A stretch of DNA of 64,000 bases from Armillaria gallica (GCA_037576215.1 JBANDB010000001.1:2914001-2978000); one strand, 5' to 3'. Positions 33,001 through 45,700 are shown, counted from the stretch's first letter. Numbers and translations: made by a program. The notes: generated by a model not told the origin, from the sequence alone.

Positions 33001-33478
33001 GAGATTTCTTATTTCTCGCCATCATTCACGGTCAGATTGCCGCTTCGAACTGGAACATGCAGCTACCAGCTCAAGAAACGGGGAGAAATGGCTGATCTCT
33101 CAACCACTTGTCCCTCTACCCTCGATGGTCCATGTTGGCATTCTTTGATAGGCATCCGTGATACAGAGTCCTCCACGTCTCATAGAAACGCTCGAGAAGC
33201 GATAACGCCACCTTAATGGAAGTGCATCAACTCCTAGTCAACACTTGCACCGGGAGTAGGGCAATATATTAGTCTGTGAAAAGTGGCTATCGCCTCAAGT
33301 GTGTGGTACAGATGGAGCGTTGGGTAGCAGCGCAACATCGATAGCACGCTACACCGACGAACATAGCCGCACATGCTGACATTCCATCAAGGTGACTTGA
33401 GCTCCAGCGTGCTAATCCACAACTGGCCCATGAATCATTGCGCCCCGAAGAACGCGTGGGTCGGCAGCCAAATCTGCC

Positions 33479-34189
33479 TCACAGCCCATTCAGCGCATGC
33501 GGATCAGTCCTCAGTGTATACACATTGAGTAACGTTTGAACGGTATCTTGTGCATTGCTTGAAGAAAATGCATTCACTCGGCATGCATGACATGCAGGTC
33601 GAGGCAAGTTACATTCGAGATACCTAATAATAGGTAGGTAATGCCACTCTTTGGTCCTTGAAATGTTAGGACAGCAACTAGATCCGTCACTATCATAACA
33701 ACTACATGGTGACCAGAGTAACACGGTCGAGGACGCCATTGCGCAACAAACGGAAATAAGCCAACCGTAGCGCAGAGACGCCCCAGTACAGTCGGAACAT
33801 ACACGCGATGAGACCTGTTCGTCAGGTCTCTCGTGGATGAATTCGTAGCCGTGAAGATCAAGCTGATAGACGAGTGAACCGTCGCCAACAAAGAATGCGG
33901 AGACCCTTCGCTGCGTCTCAGGTGAGACGCCGTGGGACCGCCGATGGAGATGGACAATTAATGAAGTCGCAGATCCAAAGAGGCCTGGAAGAAGGGTCTT
34001 GGGGTAAGACGTGGACGAAGTGCCATGGTGAATGGCCAGGAAAAGGCAGGAACGGCAAAAAGGCGACGCGTTTTGAATGCGACAGTTTGTACTTGTTTGT
34101 GCACTTGTCGGCCCGACTCTTCCCTCCTCCTTCAGAAACGTGATAGAAAAAGTTCTTGCACTAGATATGAATGTCACAAATTCTCTCAT
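33479..34189 (-). CDS. Hypothetical open frame of 236 codons
   Basis: A long uninterrupted minus-strand frame. The part GDGSLVYQLDLHGYEFIHERP looks coding, while the flanking Ser/Cys-rich parts do not. No ATG context, signal or family is recognised. It may hold one real exon of an unmodelled gene, or be chance. Confidence 0.3.
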   Translation of the reverse strand: MREFVTFISSARTFSITFLKEEGRVGPTSAQTSTNCRIQNASPFCRSCLFLAIHHGTSSTSYPKTLLPGLFGSATSLIVHLHRRSHGVSPETQRRVSAFFVGDGSLVYQLDLHGYEFIHERPDEQVSSRVCSDCTGASLRYGWLISVCCAMASSTVLLWSPCSCYDSDGSSCCPNISRTKEWHYLPIIRYLECNLPRPACHACRVNAFSSSNAQDTVQTLLNVYTLRTDPHALNGL

Positions 34190-34558
34190 CCTCCCTGTAA
34201 CGACTCTAGGACGAGTCTTTGATTCAAGAATTCGTTTTGTGATTGAAAATGGGTTCAGAAATTAAGGACATCGACTCTGGTTCTGAAAGAAGTAGCTTGA
34301 TTGATGACGGGTAATCTAATACTCTTTGATAGGTTATACAGCATACCATTTCACACTGCCTGCTATGGATAGAGGGTTGGTTTAAAATACTTGGCGGACG
34401 AATGACGAAATAAAACCGACCGAACATGTCTGATTTGCGGGTACTCTCGCTCATCTCTTGAAGGCGCCTCACAGATCCAATTATGCCAGATGTCATTTAA
34501 TGTAGATTACAGCTGATAGCGTAAGGTATCCAAGGAGCTTGGCAAGGCTGGGATATTG

Positions 34559-35367
34559 TCATGCCCGGAATCTCAGATAGGCCATGAGGAGCGCGGTACA
34601 GGTTGTGACTAGAAGGACAATAAACAATATGTAAGAAAATATAATCAAACGACTCACCGACTCCGACAATGTATTGAAGAGTCGTAGCCTCATCGAGTAA
34701 ATCAGCTTTGCATAAGAACCTGAAGAGATAGAAACTACCTTGGATGCCTGTATCGCGGTTCGCAACCCGGCGATCTCCTGCTCTATTCGCGTGTCGACCT
34801 CCCGTATCTTCAGCACCTGGCCAGCGCTATCTTCCCTCAGTCTGCCCTTCTCAAGGTTCAGATCCAGCCGTACACCGGCCTGGGTTCGAGTTATCTCCTC
34901 CCGTAGTCGCTGTTTGAGCTTCTCGATATCGTTCAACAATCGGTCGTTCTCGGCTTTGATGATGGCAAGATCGTTCTTCTCCATAAGCTGCAGTTCGGAT
35001 TTGAGTTGCGCAAAGTCAACTTGTTGTGTATAATGTTGCTGTCACAGGGTCATCAGGCCCGGTAATATCAAGGACAGGGAACGAGTACCTTCTCCTGATC
35101 AGCCTTCGTCACCATGTTGCTCGTCATGTTCCGTATACTCTCGTCGATGACTTCTGCTATGGCTGACATGATACCCTCTGCCTGCGCTCTGTTGAGCCCT
35201 TCCCGCTCGAGCCGTTGAACAAAATGGTGAGTGTCAAAGTGAAAATCCAACCGGGGTCGCGACGTGGTGAATCGACGAAGGTGAGCTAGATGCCAGACCT
35301 GGTTCTGCTGGTTGCTCCATGCTGACCGCAGTGACGATGAAAGAAAAGAAGGAATTGAACGTTGCAT
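34559..35367 (-). CDS. Mitochondrial coiled-coil protein, DUF1640/CCDC90 (Fmp32/MCUR1-like)
   Basis: Inner-mitochondrial-membrane protein of about 240 residues. The ATG at 35365-35367 gives an Arg/Ser/Leu-rich presequence (MQRSIPSFLSSSLRSAW and RRFTTSRPR). Then the family core FDTHHFVQRLEREGLNRAQA, EGIMSAIAEVIDESIRNM, a long coiled coil (MEKNDLAIIKAENDRLLNDI, then RLREEITRTQAGVRLDLNLE) and a C-terminal membrane segment TTLQYIVGVVTTCTALLMAYL. The yeast relative Fmp32 is linked to respiratory-chain assembly and MCUR1 to the calcium uniporter. All introns, including a 50-nt one near 34689-34738, join in frame. The chosen start gives a mitochondrial leader; an upstream extension has no ATG. Confidence 0.85.
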
Positions 35368-35537
35368 ACAGAAAAGGGAGCGTAGATGGAAGCGGTGGCG
35401 GTGAGGCTGATGGTGGTAGATGAGCAAGCTATATTTGGCACATTGCCACGAGGCAATTAGCTTTCACTTGTTTTTAGAGCAAAATCGAACTCTATCTATT
35501 CTAACAATCTATCTGTCTATCCATACGTCCATCTTGG

Positions 35538-37028
35538 TCAGCCTCTCACGACCTTGTCTAAACTCTCTGCAAAGTACTTAATGTTTTTTGCATTCAGGCC
35601 AGCCAGGGAGATCCTCCCGTTCTTCGCGAGATATATGTGGTATTCATCTATGAGCCGCTTGCTCTGTGCTTCGGTTATCCCTGTAAAACTTCAAGGGGTC
35701 AGATACGTACAAAAGAAATGTTCCAAGGGATGATACCTGAACATTCCAATCTGGTTTACAACATGGTCCCAATTCCCTGGAGTCTTGAGCTCCTCTGTGA
35801 GCAGCCGATGGAGCTCCTTTCTTACTTCAATCAAACGTCCGGCCATGGTCCTGATGTTTCTCTTCCATTCCTCGTACAAGGAGGCATCGTTCAGAATAAG
35901 GTTCACCTACCAAGCTTTCATTGAGCCATTTGTTTCAAGCCTCTAAAGTTTCAAACGCACCAATTTTGCTCCATATGCCGGCGGGGTGCTGAATTCTACT
36001 CTGGTGAGCAAGCTCAATTGGCTCTTTATATTTTTTGCGGTATCCTCATCTTTACCCACGATATGTAGCGCGCCAACCCGTTCGCCGTACAAACCTGCGT
36101 TCTTGGCGAAGCTTTGGCACACCAGCATTGCTGTACCCCGTCGAGAAAATTCTCTAACGGCCCAAGCGTCATTGTCCAAATCTCCGGTGGCAAATCCCTG
36201 ATACGCCGCATCGAAGAAGGCGTAATGGCCCTTTGCGAGCATGATGTCGGCGATGGCAGTCCATTGCTCCTGGGACGGGTCCAGCCCTGTGGGGTTGTGG
36301 GCGCACGCGTGCAACACGAAGATAGACCGAGAAGGAGCGCTCTTCATCGTCGAGAGCATCCCGTCAAAGTCGATTGCTCGAGTCTTGGCGTTGTAGTATG
36401 GATACTCGACCAAAGTGATGCCGACGTTGCTAAAAATTGCATGGTGGTTCACTTTATTCAACGTGAGGTGAGAACAAAGCGGAAACGCAGATAAAAATGA
36501 ACTCACTCCACGTAGGTCGGCAGATATAGACTTCCTTTTCACCATTGAATTGGTAGAATCGTGATAGGAAAAACGCGCCCAAGTGATTTGCCCCAGTACC
36601 ACTGATAGTCTGGATTGACATGACCTAGAGTACTCTGAGTCTTCTCATATGGCTTTCGTACTCTGTCACTCACTCGTCCGCTCTTTATCACGTCCGACTC
36701 TTCCGCGAACATCAGCTTGGCCGCAGAACATGTAAACTCATCAAGACCAGTGATTGGAAGATACTCATGGTCCAAAGTGGGAGAGTCGATGAGTAGTGCA
36801 TGTGCCTAAAATTCGCGTTGGATGGACACGGGGATAAAATTAATTGCGCTGCAGACGAACCTTCTTAACCGCAGGCAATAGCCATGGCTTTCCCTCTTCG
36901 TCTCTGTAGGTGCCAGCACCCAGATTAACCTTCTTTGGAAAGGGATCCCTCTTGAACGTGTCCGTCATCGCAAATATTTCATCCTCTACCATGTTTGGGA
37001 TCCCATCCCAGAATTCTCCAGAAACCAT
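35538..37028 (-). CDS. Aspartate aminotransferase
   Basis: PLP enzyme that interconverts aspartate plus 2-oxoglutarate with oxaloacetate plus glutamate. The ATG at 37026-37028 starts MVSGEFWDGIPNMVEDEIFA with no mitochondrial presequence, so it is probably cytosolic. Landmarks: KVNLGAGTYRDEEGKPW, DHEYLPITGLDEF, QTISGTGANHLGAFFLSRF, HACAHNPTGLDPSQEQW, FFDAAYQGFATGD and the PLP-lysine motif SFAKNAGLYGERVG. The C-terminus is NQIGMFSYTGITEAQSKRL then NGRISLAGLNAKN (substrate Arg). About ten introns join in frame, and the stop is at 35538-35540. Length is about 410 residues, normal for the family. It could consume the glutamate released by the 5-oxoprolinase encoded 6 kb away, but this is a general housekeeping enzyme. 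Confidence 0.92.
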
Positions 37029-37645
37029 GTTTTGCCTTTAATGTGAGAGAAGGGTTGGGGGAAATTTTCGCGGCTACGCCTTTCCTTTCATATTTTAATA
37101 CGCAGGCATTTTATGATCTGTTGAAAGTTCACACGATGGTCCGTCCGGAATTTGTATTTCCGTGCGTTGAGGCGCTTGGTTCGGCCCTTGAGAGGAACTT
37201 GGGTACAATGATCAATGATCATGGGGGGGGAGTGTTCCTCCGTTCAGGCATGCTATTACAGCTTCCAATACAACCTCTTCTCCGGGCTATTCAAGTTCCC
37301 TAGGTGTCTCATGGTGTTGTATTTCCAGCAAAGATCCGTCCGACACTTCCCTCAACGATGTCCTGGCCTTCCCAGTTCCCGTATCCATACAGCTCTGATA
37401 CCACTTTTCATGCCCTCAATTCCGCCCATTTTCTCTGGAAGTGCCCAATCGGCATGAGCCATTGTCGTACACGGTTCATCGTTTCCTGACCCTTTCCCGT
37501 CTTCCAAATCATTGTGCGAGCGCGTCGGAGTCCAGTTCTAGACCGGGGGGAAGGTGGGGAAAATTGTATATCATTGCGGGTATGGGGGAGGCGCCCCGGG
37601 CGACTTGGGGAACTGAGTAAGTATGGAGAATATGAATGGACTACC

Positions 37646-38112
37646 TCATGATGGAATTGAATGTCGTTTAGAACAGACATCTGTTGTGGAAGTGTTGATG
37701 GTGATGGAGTCAGCGTAGTGAACTCCCGCATCGTTCGCGTCGGCGCAGAGCTTTCGTGTCGCTCGCCACTGTGTTCTACACCCGGCGAGAATGACAATAT
37801 CTTTGAATTCGTTTGCATCTCATTTCTCTAGTAAGACGTAGAGTCTGCATGCGCTCTCCATGGGAAGGTGTTGAGCCTCGCCGCCTTCGATGCTGACTCC
37901 GGCATTGAAGCCTCTCTCAGAAATGGTGTTTCAACAAAATGCCGCTGAAGCGAAGACATATCAGGTGCTTACTCTTTGCTATTCTCATGATGTGAATTCA
38001 TTGCAGACACGTTCTTTCCATCATAGGATCGAACGGCAGGAACGTAATAGCTAGATAAGGATAATGGAAGTATAACAGGTATGCCTAGGACGGCGAAGGC
38101 AAGAACCTTCAT
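37646..38112 (-). CDS. Small secreted protein candidate, possibly interrupted
   Basis: ATG at 38110-38112 begins MKVLAFAVLGIPVILPLSLS, a clear signal peptide, then SYYVPAVRSYDGKNVSAMNS up to a GTAAGC donor near 37971. The next exon (FNAGVSIEGGEAQHLPMESA, then CRLYVLLEK) ends at a TGA at 37820-37822. Coding-like sequence with three further Cys (FKDIVILAGCRTQW, KLCADANDAGVHY, TTDVCSKRH) continues in the same frame to 37646. The real product is either an 80-90 residue secreted protein, or a longer Cys-containing one with a nonsense codon. Such proteins are frequent in plant- or wood-associated basidiomycetes. No family recognised. Confidence 0.4.
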
Positions 38113-38813
38113 TTCGGAATTCCCGTGTGATTCGGACGAAAGTCTTTGAGCAACGTGTATGTCCGATATTCCAATTCCGTATGCTTAGCACAAGACACAG
38201 ATGTTAAGGAACCTTCTCGGAATTTTGAGAAAGAATTCTGCCTTAGGCATCATTTACAGCGAATGCTTCGACAAGGAAGGGCTGGATTACCTCTGGCACC
38301 CAACCTGACCGGACCAACTATGTATCTAGCCGTACCATTCACAATAGCGATCGCGCAGGGTAACATCGTGTCTTTGTATGTCTTTTGAGTGTACTTGGAT
38401 TAAACAATTCTTACAAAGGAGGTGAAGTCACTAGAACAGTTATTTTGCGCTGCTGCTTCTGAACGTTTAATGACCGGAAGTTGGCGGGAAGAGATTGATC
38501 ATTGAGCTCGGAATTTCAAGGATACTTCTATGTGCATTTAATGTGCCTGGCGTAATCCTGTCCTCAAGAATTCCGGATGAGCTTTGGCCCTATCCAATAT
38601 AGACACCGTTCGGAAACTAGCAGGAATAGGTTCCTCTCTTTGGTGTCGGAATAAAACCGGAAACAAATATTTCGATCGAGAGATCTCATACTCATGATCG
38701 CCCGATCAGTTCAATTAGCACGCCGTGGCGGGCTCCCAGATCATGAAAATTATATGAATTAATCATCATTCCTTCCAGCATCTTCAGGTAAACAATTCTA
38801 TCCTATCTTTCAA

Positions 38814-40916
38814 CTACAAAAAGAAAGTGAAATGAGGATTCTCGTCGCCAAGATGAGGCTCGTTTGGTGCGCCAGCAGCTACAGCTGCGGCTTTCTTCTT
38901 GTTAGCTAGATGAAGGTGGAGCATCTGAGATGATGTTAGCAAGTAATAACCGTCTAGCAGAAAGAAGGGAGATACCATCAGACCAGTAAGTATCATACTC
39001 AACGTCGTCAGCCCAATAGAAATGTAGTATGAGCGATGGTAATATGGTTTCAAGCGCGTATCAAATATTTCGCCGATAGCCGCTCCTGCAGAACTACAGA
39101 ATTGTGAATGAAGAGGCTGAGGATGCAAGCGAAAATCCATGCTTACTTTCCGACAAATTGCATCAAGCCGACGCCCGCAGCGCGCTTGTAATGGGGACCA
39201 AAATTATTTTGCGTCTGGGGTTAGCGTCAGACACAGTTCAATGAAATTACAGTGTACGAACCCATCCAACATTCAACGCCGTAGGTACATACAGACCTAA
39301 CGCGACAACAAAAACGCCGAAATACCGAGCGCTAATACTCTTGGTAGACGTGAGGATGATATAGCCGATTATCTGAACCAAGAAATTCGCCATGATGAAC
39401 GGTCCACGTAATAAAGTGCGGTCGGACAATTTGGCTTGGATGATAAAGGACAAGGCGCCAACAGCGTATACGGGGATAGTAAGAAGTTGAGCTTTGTAAG
39501 AGCTATAGCCCATATCGCTAATAAGAACAGGCCTGATAAGAAAGAATCAATGAGATACACAAAGAAGCAAGTAGATTGGAAAACAGTTACATGAACGTCG
39601 AAATAGCATAGAGAGTGATATCGGCACCGAATTGAATGGTACCGTGGACCCAAGTCCTCCAATCCGCGGGCGCAAGCATGACTTGTTTCATGTCAAACTG
39701 CTCATCTGGGTCATAGTGGGTCTTGTTGTTTTCATAACGAACGGTGCAAATGTCCTTCTCATGTTTAGTCAGGAACCAGGCTTGGTCAATACGGTTTGGG
39801 ATCCAGAAGTATGCGACGGGACCCAAGCATACTGTAATAATCCCTTCAACGATATAGAGCCACTGCCATCCGGCCACATTGGCGGTTTTGATATGTGTCA
39901 ACCCATAAGCCAAAAGACCGCCTAGCTCGGAACATAAACCAGACTAGAATTTCTAAGGGGGGTGGAGATGGAACTGACCAAATCCGCCCGAAATGGCGGA
40001 GCAGGTGAACATGTACGCAAGTCGCATGCCTAGCTCCTCTCTGACGGTATGTCATTGTAAGGTAAGTGACAATGCACGGGAACGTTCCTAGCTCGGCGTC
40101 ATCATACTGAGCATTGAACTACAATCAAAGCTCACCGGCTTCGGCCCATCCGAGCAATACACGAATCGCCATAAGAGGTCCATAGGATCCAGAGAACGGC
40201 GTGGCAATGGTGAGTGCGCCAAAAATAATGGTAGACACAGATAGAACGATCCTGGGTGTCAACACCTTCAAGAGTACCGCATCTAAGTATAAGAATTGTA
40301 TGTAAGCAATATTTCTGAAACGTAGCTTAGTGATTTACAAACGGGTTCGAATACAACGTAGGTCCTAGATTGGATGCGTGAATACAAGAAAACCAAAAAT
40401 AAAACTGCAATCCTGACGCGTACTGACGAAAAGATCAAGACTCAGTTAACAACATTCGAGATAAATCCCACTTACTACCACTGAGACTGCGGCACCGTAT
40501 TGGTTTCCCACAAGGCCAAGATCAATGTCCATGCCGGCAACTTTGGCATTGCCAATACTGTTCGCGTGGATGAGTATCATGCCATGTGGAACCAATGAAA
40601 AGAAGCAATCACTTTCCACGGTCCAAAAAGCAGACAAAATACAAAGCACCTAGCATTGGGATCAAGAAGGAGTCGATCTTTGGTCAAGTGTCAGTCAGTT
40701 GACTTTGAAACGGAAGAAACATGTGCAGCTAACCTTTCTCAAGAGTCTGGCTTCCGTTTTGGGGTCAATATGTGAACCTTGTTTCCCACCTTCAAGGACA
40801 GCGGCCACGACTTCGACATCGTTATCGTCAGACTTACCAGTGCCAGAATACTGCTAGAATGAGGTTAGAAATCTCTAGAAGATGCGAAAAGTTGACTTTT
40901 CACTAACTGAACCCAT
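38814..40916 (-). CDS. MFS permease, anion:cation symporter (Dal5/Tna1-like), one frame slip
   Basis: Twelve-helix carrier of about 500 residues. The ATG at 40914-40916 gives MGSQYSGTGKSDDNDVEVVA after the first intron. Landmarks: HIDPKTEARLLRKIDSFLIP, YFVCFLDRGNIGNAKVAGM, MAIRVLLGWAEAG, FPCIVTYLTMTYR, GWQWLYIVEGIITVCLGPVA, FTLKHEKD-like loop (WFLTKHEKDI), YSSYKAQLLTIPVYAVGAL and QFVGKSAGAAIGEIFD. This is the ACS family of carriers for allantoate, nicotinate, pantothenate and similar anions; I cannot tell the substrate. After TMTYR (about 40040-40046) the frame must shift by one base to continue EELGMRLAYMFTCSAI, equivalent to one extra base in the sequence. The last exon ends ENPHFTFFL, stop 38814-38816. 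Confidence 0.8.
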
Positions 40917-41289
40917 TGGTGATGACAGTTAACGATAACAAGCTCAGTTGAGCGAACTCGGGGTATATGAAGCTCATTTATAAAAGGAGCTAAAGAATCT
41001 GATTGGAAGTCCCCGGCGTCTAGGACGGTGGTCGCGGACTTCGCGGAGACATTCAGGACTTGAAGTCCGTATCGCGGAATTACCTATCAATATTAACGAC
41101 GCCAAGTTACCGGATTCGGCGACTGCCTTCAGCGGCACGCGAAGCCGTGATCCGAGTGATCCCGGATTGGTGCCTTGTCAAACGCCTTTACTAGATCAAC
41201 AAGGCCCTTTATGTATTTTAACCATGGCAATCGGAAAGGCTCTGCATCCTAAGGCCGCCCCTACCTATACCTGTCTCTCAGGATAGAAA

Positions 41290-42164
41290 TACTTGTCATA
41301 TCCGTGTTCTATGCAGGACTAAGGCCTCTACTGCGCCATGTACTGCGGGTCTGCCCTGGATATTCGCAGGCGAGCGTTATAATCTTTGCCCAATAAATTC
41401 GCTGCCGACTTTCGGTTGCTATGTGAAATCTCGTTTCGTTAGCTACCTTTGTTTTCTCCTGTACTGGAACTGACTGACATTGCTGTCAGATGCCCTCTCC
41501 TGTGAGACGAAATCGGGTGACCCTCAAGTCCCTGAAGCGCTTGCGATGTTCGGACCGATTGCCCTTCCTACAACATCTACCGCGATGGCCTATTTGCCGA
41601 GCAAAAGAAAAGCACTGAAAAAAGTGGCGCAACGATATTGTTGCCTTCTTTACTGGCTGTTCTTATTCCTTTCAGGCGGCTCTCGTCAAGAGTGGGCTTC
41701 CACTTAGACATTTGGAGCTGGACCGGGCTGTACCTATGTACAAGACAAATTATCGCCTGTCCTGTTGGAGGTGACTCCCTATTACGACATATTTGTTTAT
41801 CGCTGACACTTTAACGCAGTCTTTGGTGGACACATGGTAGTATCCATGAGGCCACATCGGTTAGCTGACCTTGAGGGTGTGCGTGATATTACCTATCCAT
41901 TCGTCAAAACCCACAGCGAGCCTGTCGCTTAGGGTCTAGACGGCGCTAAAGTCCTTGGGATCACGGACCTCGATGGGACGAATCCTGACTTCGGCGATCC
42001 CACTGAGATCCAAGATGGAGAAGTAGCTGTTTACTTTGGGTGTGGAGTGACGCCGCAGCTGTCCGTTATGGACAGTGGCATCTCTGGGGAAGTTAGCTGG
42101 TCACACGCCTGGACGCATGCTGATGCTGGATATTAAAGATGAAGATGTTTGTCTGTCGTTTTAA
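41290..42164 (+). pseudogene. Decayed D-glutamate cyclase (DUF1445/DGLUCY)
   Basis: D-glutamate cyclase makes 5-oxo-D-proline from D-glutamate. The family sequence is readable only by switching frames: PGYSQASVIIFAQ and FAADFRLLC near 41350-41430, DVRTDCPSYNIYRDGLFAEQ near 41540-41600, then [20 protein letters not shown]. This continues [20 protein letters not shown], an intron (41770-41819), FGGHMVVSMRPHRLADLEGV and NPDFGDPTEIQDGEVAVYFGC, and ends GHTPGRMLMLDI at TAA 42162-42164. Lesions include frame changes near 41355, 41392, 41540, 41626 (one A too many) and 42093 (one base too many). There is also an in-frame TAG at 41931-41933 where a Trp is expected (EPVA-stop-GLDGAK). With a nonsense codon and about five indels this copy cannot be active. 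It lies about 600 bp upstream of the 5-oxoprolinase on the same strand. Confidence 0.8.
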
Positions 42165-42752
42165 TTTCATGTATTTCTTCTTTCTGCTTTGAGCCTTTAA
42201 GATTTGCAGATGATTCACGAGTCGACTTTATACGTACCACCGTGCTCAGCCCAGGATTATCATCAGTCGCAAGTTGTTTATGGCAAAGGGGGACGGTGTC
42301 GGCAAAGGATCTTTACCGGCCAGGTTAAAGTACTCAAATTCTTCCTCGGGTATCATCTTGTTCGCGGTTCAATATTTTAGGAAGGCGCATCACTAACGGC
42401 ATGAATCAATTAAGGGAGCTTTACTTATCTTGAACTTGAAACTTCATATGATCAGAAATAACTCAGAGGACCGTTTTACCTTCGACAGGTGCGGAATTCC
42501 GGGATTCTGAACTACATGAACTCTGATACACGAAGACCTAGCCTTGTAGGACTAACACGGCTCTGCCACGGCGTGGGCGATGCCGAGAAATCGGAGTCGA
42601 AACGCGCCCCATTCCGTCTTGCTTCGTGCTTGGCTCTTCCGATTCAAATCCGGATATGTCTCTTGTTTCCGTCCACCTTCCGGCGCCTTTCTATCCTTCA
42701 AATATGAATATGATGATGATTCAGCTCTCTCTCATTTCTTATCGTTCCTGCC
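42165..42752. other. Intergenic region before the 5-oxoprolinase
   Basis: No exon seen. The segment presumably holds the oxoprolinase promoter; the short frame 42489-42707 lacks coding character. Confidence 0.4.
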
Positions 42753-45700
42753 ATGCCAATCGCTCTGGATACTCTTCGTAGCGCTGCAGGCATCCGTATT
42801 GCTATTGACAGAGGTACGCCAGGAAAATAAAACCGTGTCGTTTGCTTATGCATCATAGGCGGCACCTTCTGCGATGTATTCGCTACATTCGCCCATCATC
42901 CACCCGTCATCCTCAAGGTTTTATCTATTGACGCAGCTTACCCCGACGCACCTACGGAGGCTATTCGACGTGTCCTGGAGATAGGCTATGACTCCCCCAT
43001 ACCAAGGGGGGAGCTTCTTGACGTGTCGGGAGTGGAAGTTATCAGGATGGGGACGACGGTCGCGACAAAGTGAGTGTATGAGCATTTTCAAGGAGTGTCT
43101 TCACGTCATTCTAATCATTGCCCAGTGGTGCCCTATCTTTCATCTGCCTCTCCTCGTTGCTCATTATCTCGCTATAGCATTACTCGAACGCAAGGGAGAG
43201 AAGACTGCTTTCATTGTCTCGGAAGGCTTCCGCGACCTTCTGCACATTGGGAATCAAAGTCGTCCAGATTTGTTCGACCTTTCAGCTAAGCGCCCAGGGG
43301 TGTTGTACGAGAGAGTAATCGAAGTCAAAGAGAGAGTCTTACTTGCAGACGTGTATGAGTTGGAGGGGATCCCGTCGTCATAGGTACGAGCGGAGAAAGG
43401 ATTCAGGTTGAACATGTCCCCGGTAGAGCTTTTGATCCGTCAGTCTTCAATGATGACCGACATTTTTACAGACGCCGGCGAATGCCGTAAGCACCTCAAG
43501 AGCCTCTACGACGACGGTTTTCGCTCCCTGGCCATCTCTTTTCTTCATTCCTACACGTATCCTAAGCATGAGACCCTGGTCGCTGACATTGCCCGAGAGG
43601 TTGGTTTTACACACGTATCTCTATCATCCCAGCTTTCGCCAATGATTCGCATTGTTCCTCGTGCGAACTCGGCGGCAGCAGACGCCTATCTTACACCAGA
43701 GCTCCAGAAATATCTCCAAGGGTACGCGTCTGACCGTCTTTAATTTTTGCACACCTAACTTCTATGTAGTTTTCAAAAGAGTTTTAAGAATCTTAGACCT
43801 AGGATGCTTCAATTCATGCAGAGCGATGGCGGATGTACGTGTCCCTTTATGTGTCCCTCACACAGATGCTGACACATTAACCTAGTGGTCAACGCAGAGT
43901 CATTTTCCGGACTACGAGCAATTCTTAGTGGTCCTGCAGGTGGGGTCGTTGGTATCGCAAAGACTTGCTGGGACGAGAAACTTCAAGTGCCATTGATTGG
44001 GTTTGACATGGGCGGTCAGCCAAACTGAACACTCGCTCCTGCTTGATATATCTAACGCCTCATGATAGGTACGTCCACGGATGTATCACGGTTCGATGGG
44101 AGATTTGAGCATCTCATGGAGTCGACGACGGCCGGTATTACCATACAAAGTCCACAACTCGACATCAATACTGTTGCTGCCGGTGGAGGGGTGAGTAAAC
44201 TTGTCAGTTTCAAGTCATCACCCTTACAAACCGTAGTACTACTTATTAGTCACTTCTTCTTTGGCAAAACGGACTTTTGAAAGTGGGGCCCCAATCTGCC
44301 GGTGCATCTCCCGGTCCTGCGTGTTATCGCAAAGGGGGTCCCCTCACCACAACGGACGCGAATGTCTTTTTAGGCCGACTTCTTCCAGCCCATTTTCCCA
44401 GGATATTCGGACCGAATGAAAATCAGTCCCTTGATGCTGATGTGGTCGAAGAGAAGTTCACTGCCCTTGCCAAACAAATCTCGACGGATACCGGAGTGCA
44501 GAAAACTGCGGAGGAGATCGCCCTTGGATTTCTGACAGTCGCAACGGAAGCCATGTGTCTACCGATTCGAGCGATCAGCGAAGCAAGAGGGTATGACCCG
44601 GCTAGCCACCACCTGGCGGTATTTGGCGGTGCGGGAGGACAATCTGCTTGCGATGTTGCTGCGGCGCTGGATATGTCGCGTATTCTCATTCACAAGTCGT
44701 CAGCCATCCTTTCTGCGTTCGGGCTGGCGAAGGCTGCGTTGGTAGACGAGAGTCAGGAATCGTTCGCTATCATTGCTGACGATTCGAGTTCTGACCTTCT
44801 GCGCTCTCGCCTAGCCGTCCTACGAGTCAGATCCGAAGGACGCTTGATTGCGCAAGGGTTCACGAAATCTCAGCTTTCATCCACGTCGTACTTGAACATG
44901 GTTCGCGCTCTTTCAAATTGAGTTCTTTTATACTAAACTTGGAATTAGCGATATGATGGTTCCGATGCCACCCTGATGATCACCGTGGAACCGTCCCACG
45001 ATTTTGTTCAAGTGTTTAAGGCCAGACATTACCAAGAATTTGGGTTCTCTCTTGAGGGACGGAGTGTTTGGGTCGACGACCTTCGGGTACGCGTCAGTGG
45101 TGTCCAGGATGACCGTCGCGACGCGTCGCACGAGGCTCTGTCTGATCAAATTAGCCGCCTGAAGTTGGCCCCTCTCACTCCAACGCCATTTGAAAAGTCA
45201 AAGGTGTATTTTGGGTCGACGGGTTGGATAGACACGGGCGTGTATAAGCTCGGTCAATTAATGCCCGGTTCGGTCATCAAAGGGCCAGCAATAATCATTG
45301 ACGCCACACAGACGATAGTCGCCACGCCAAGCGCGGTCGCTATGGTTTTAGACGATCACATCGTGTTGGACATCGACCTTCAACATGCCGATTCCGAGGG
45401 CAAGACGGTTGATCCTCTCAGAGTTGATCCTATCCGCTTGTCAGTGTTCGGACATCGGTTTATGTCAATAGCGGAGCAGATGGGAAGGACGTTACAGAAG
45501 ACGAGCGTCAGCGTGAATATCAAGGAGAGGTGAGTATGTGAATTTTGCTTACCGACTTCCCTCATTTCTTCTTGTAGACTTGATTTCTCGTGTGCACTCT
45601 TTGACCCCGATGGGAGGTTGGTGGCTAATGCACCTCATGTACCGTGAGCCTTTGACTGCGTAGTTCCCACATAGTTATTGACATATCGCCAGAGCTATGC

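Noticed and set aside
32424..33200. Candidate URC4 (DUF1688)
   Set aside because: The C-terminal sequence (LGKLIGTRGKFPGW then KLGPRPDTLLE) does not fit what I know of DUF1688, and no other landmark is present.
42630..42665. Possible tRNA T arm (GATTCAAATCC)
   Set aside because: Only a short accidental hairpin; no cloverleaf could be drawn.
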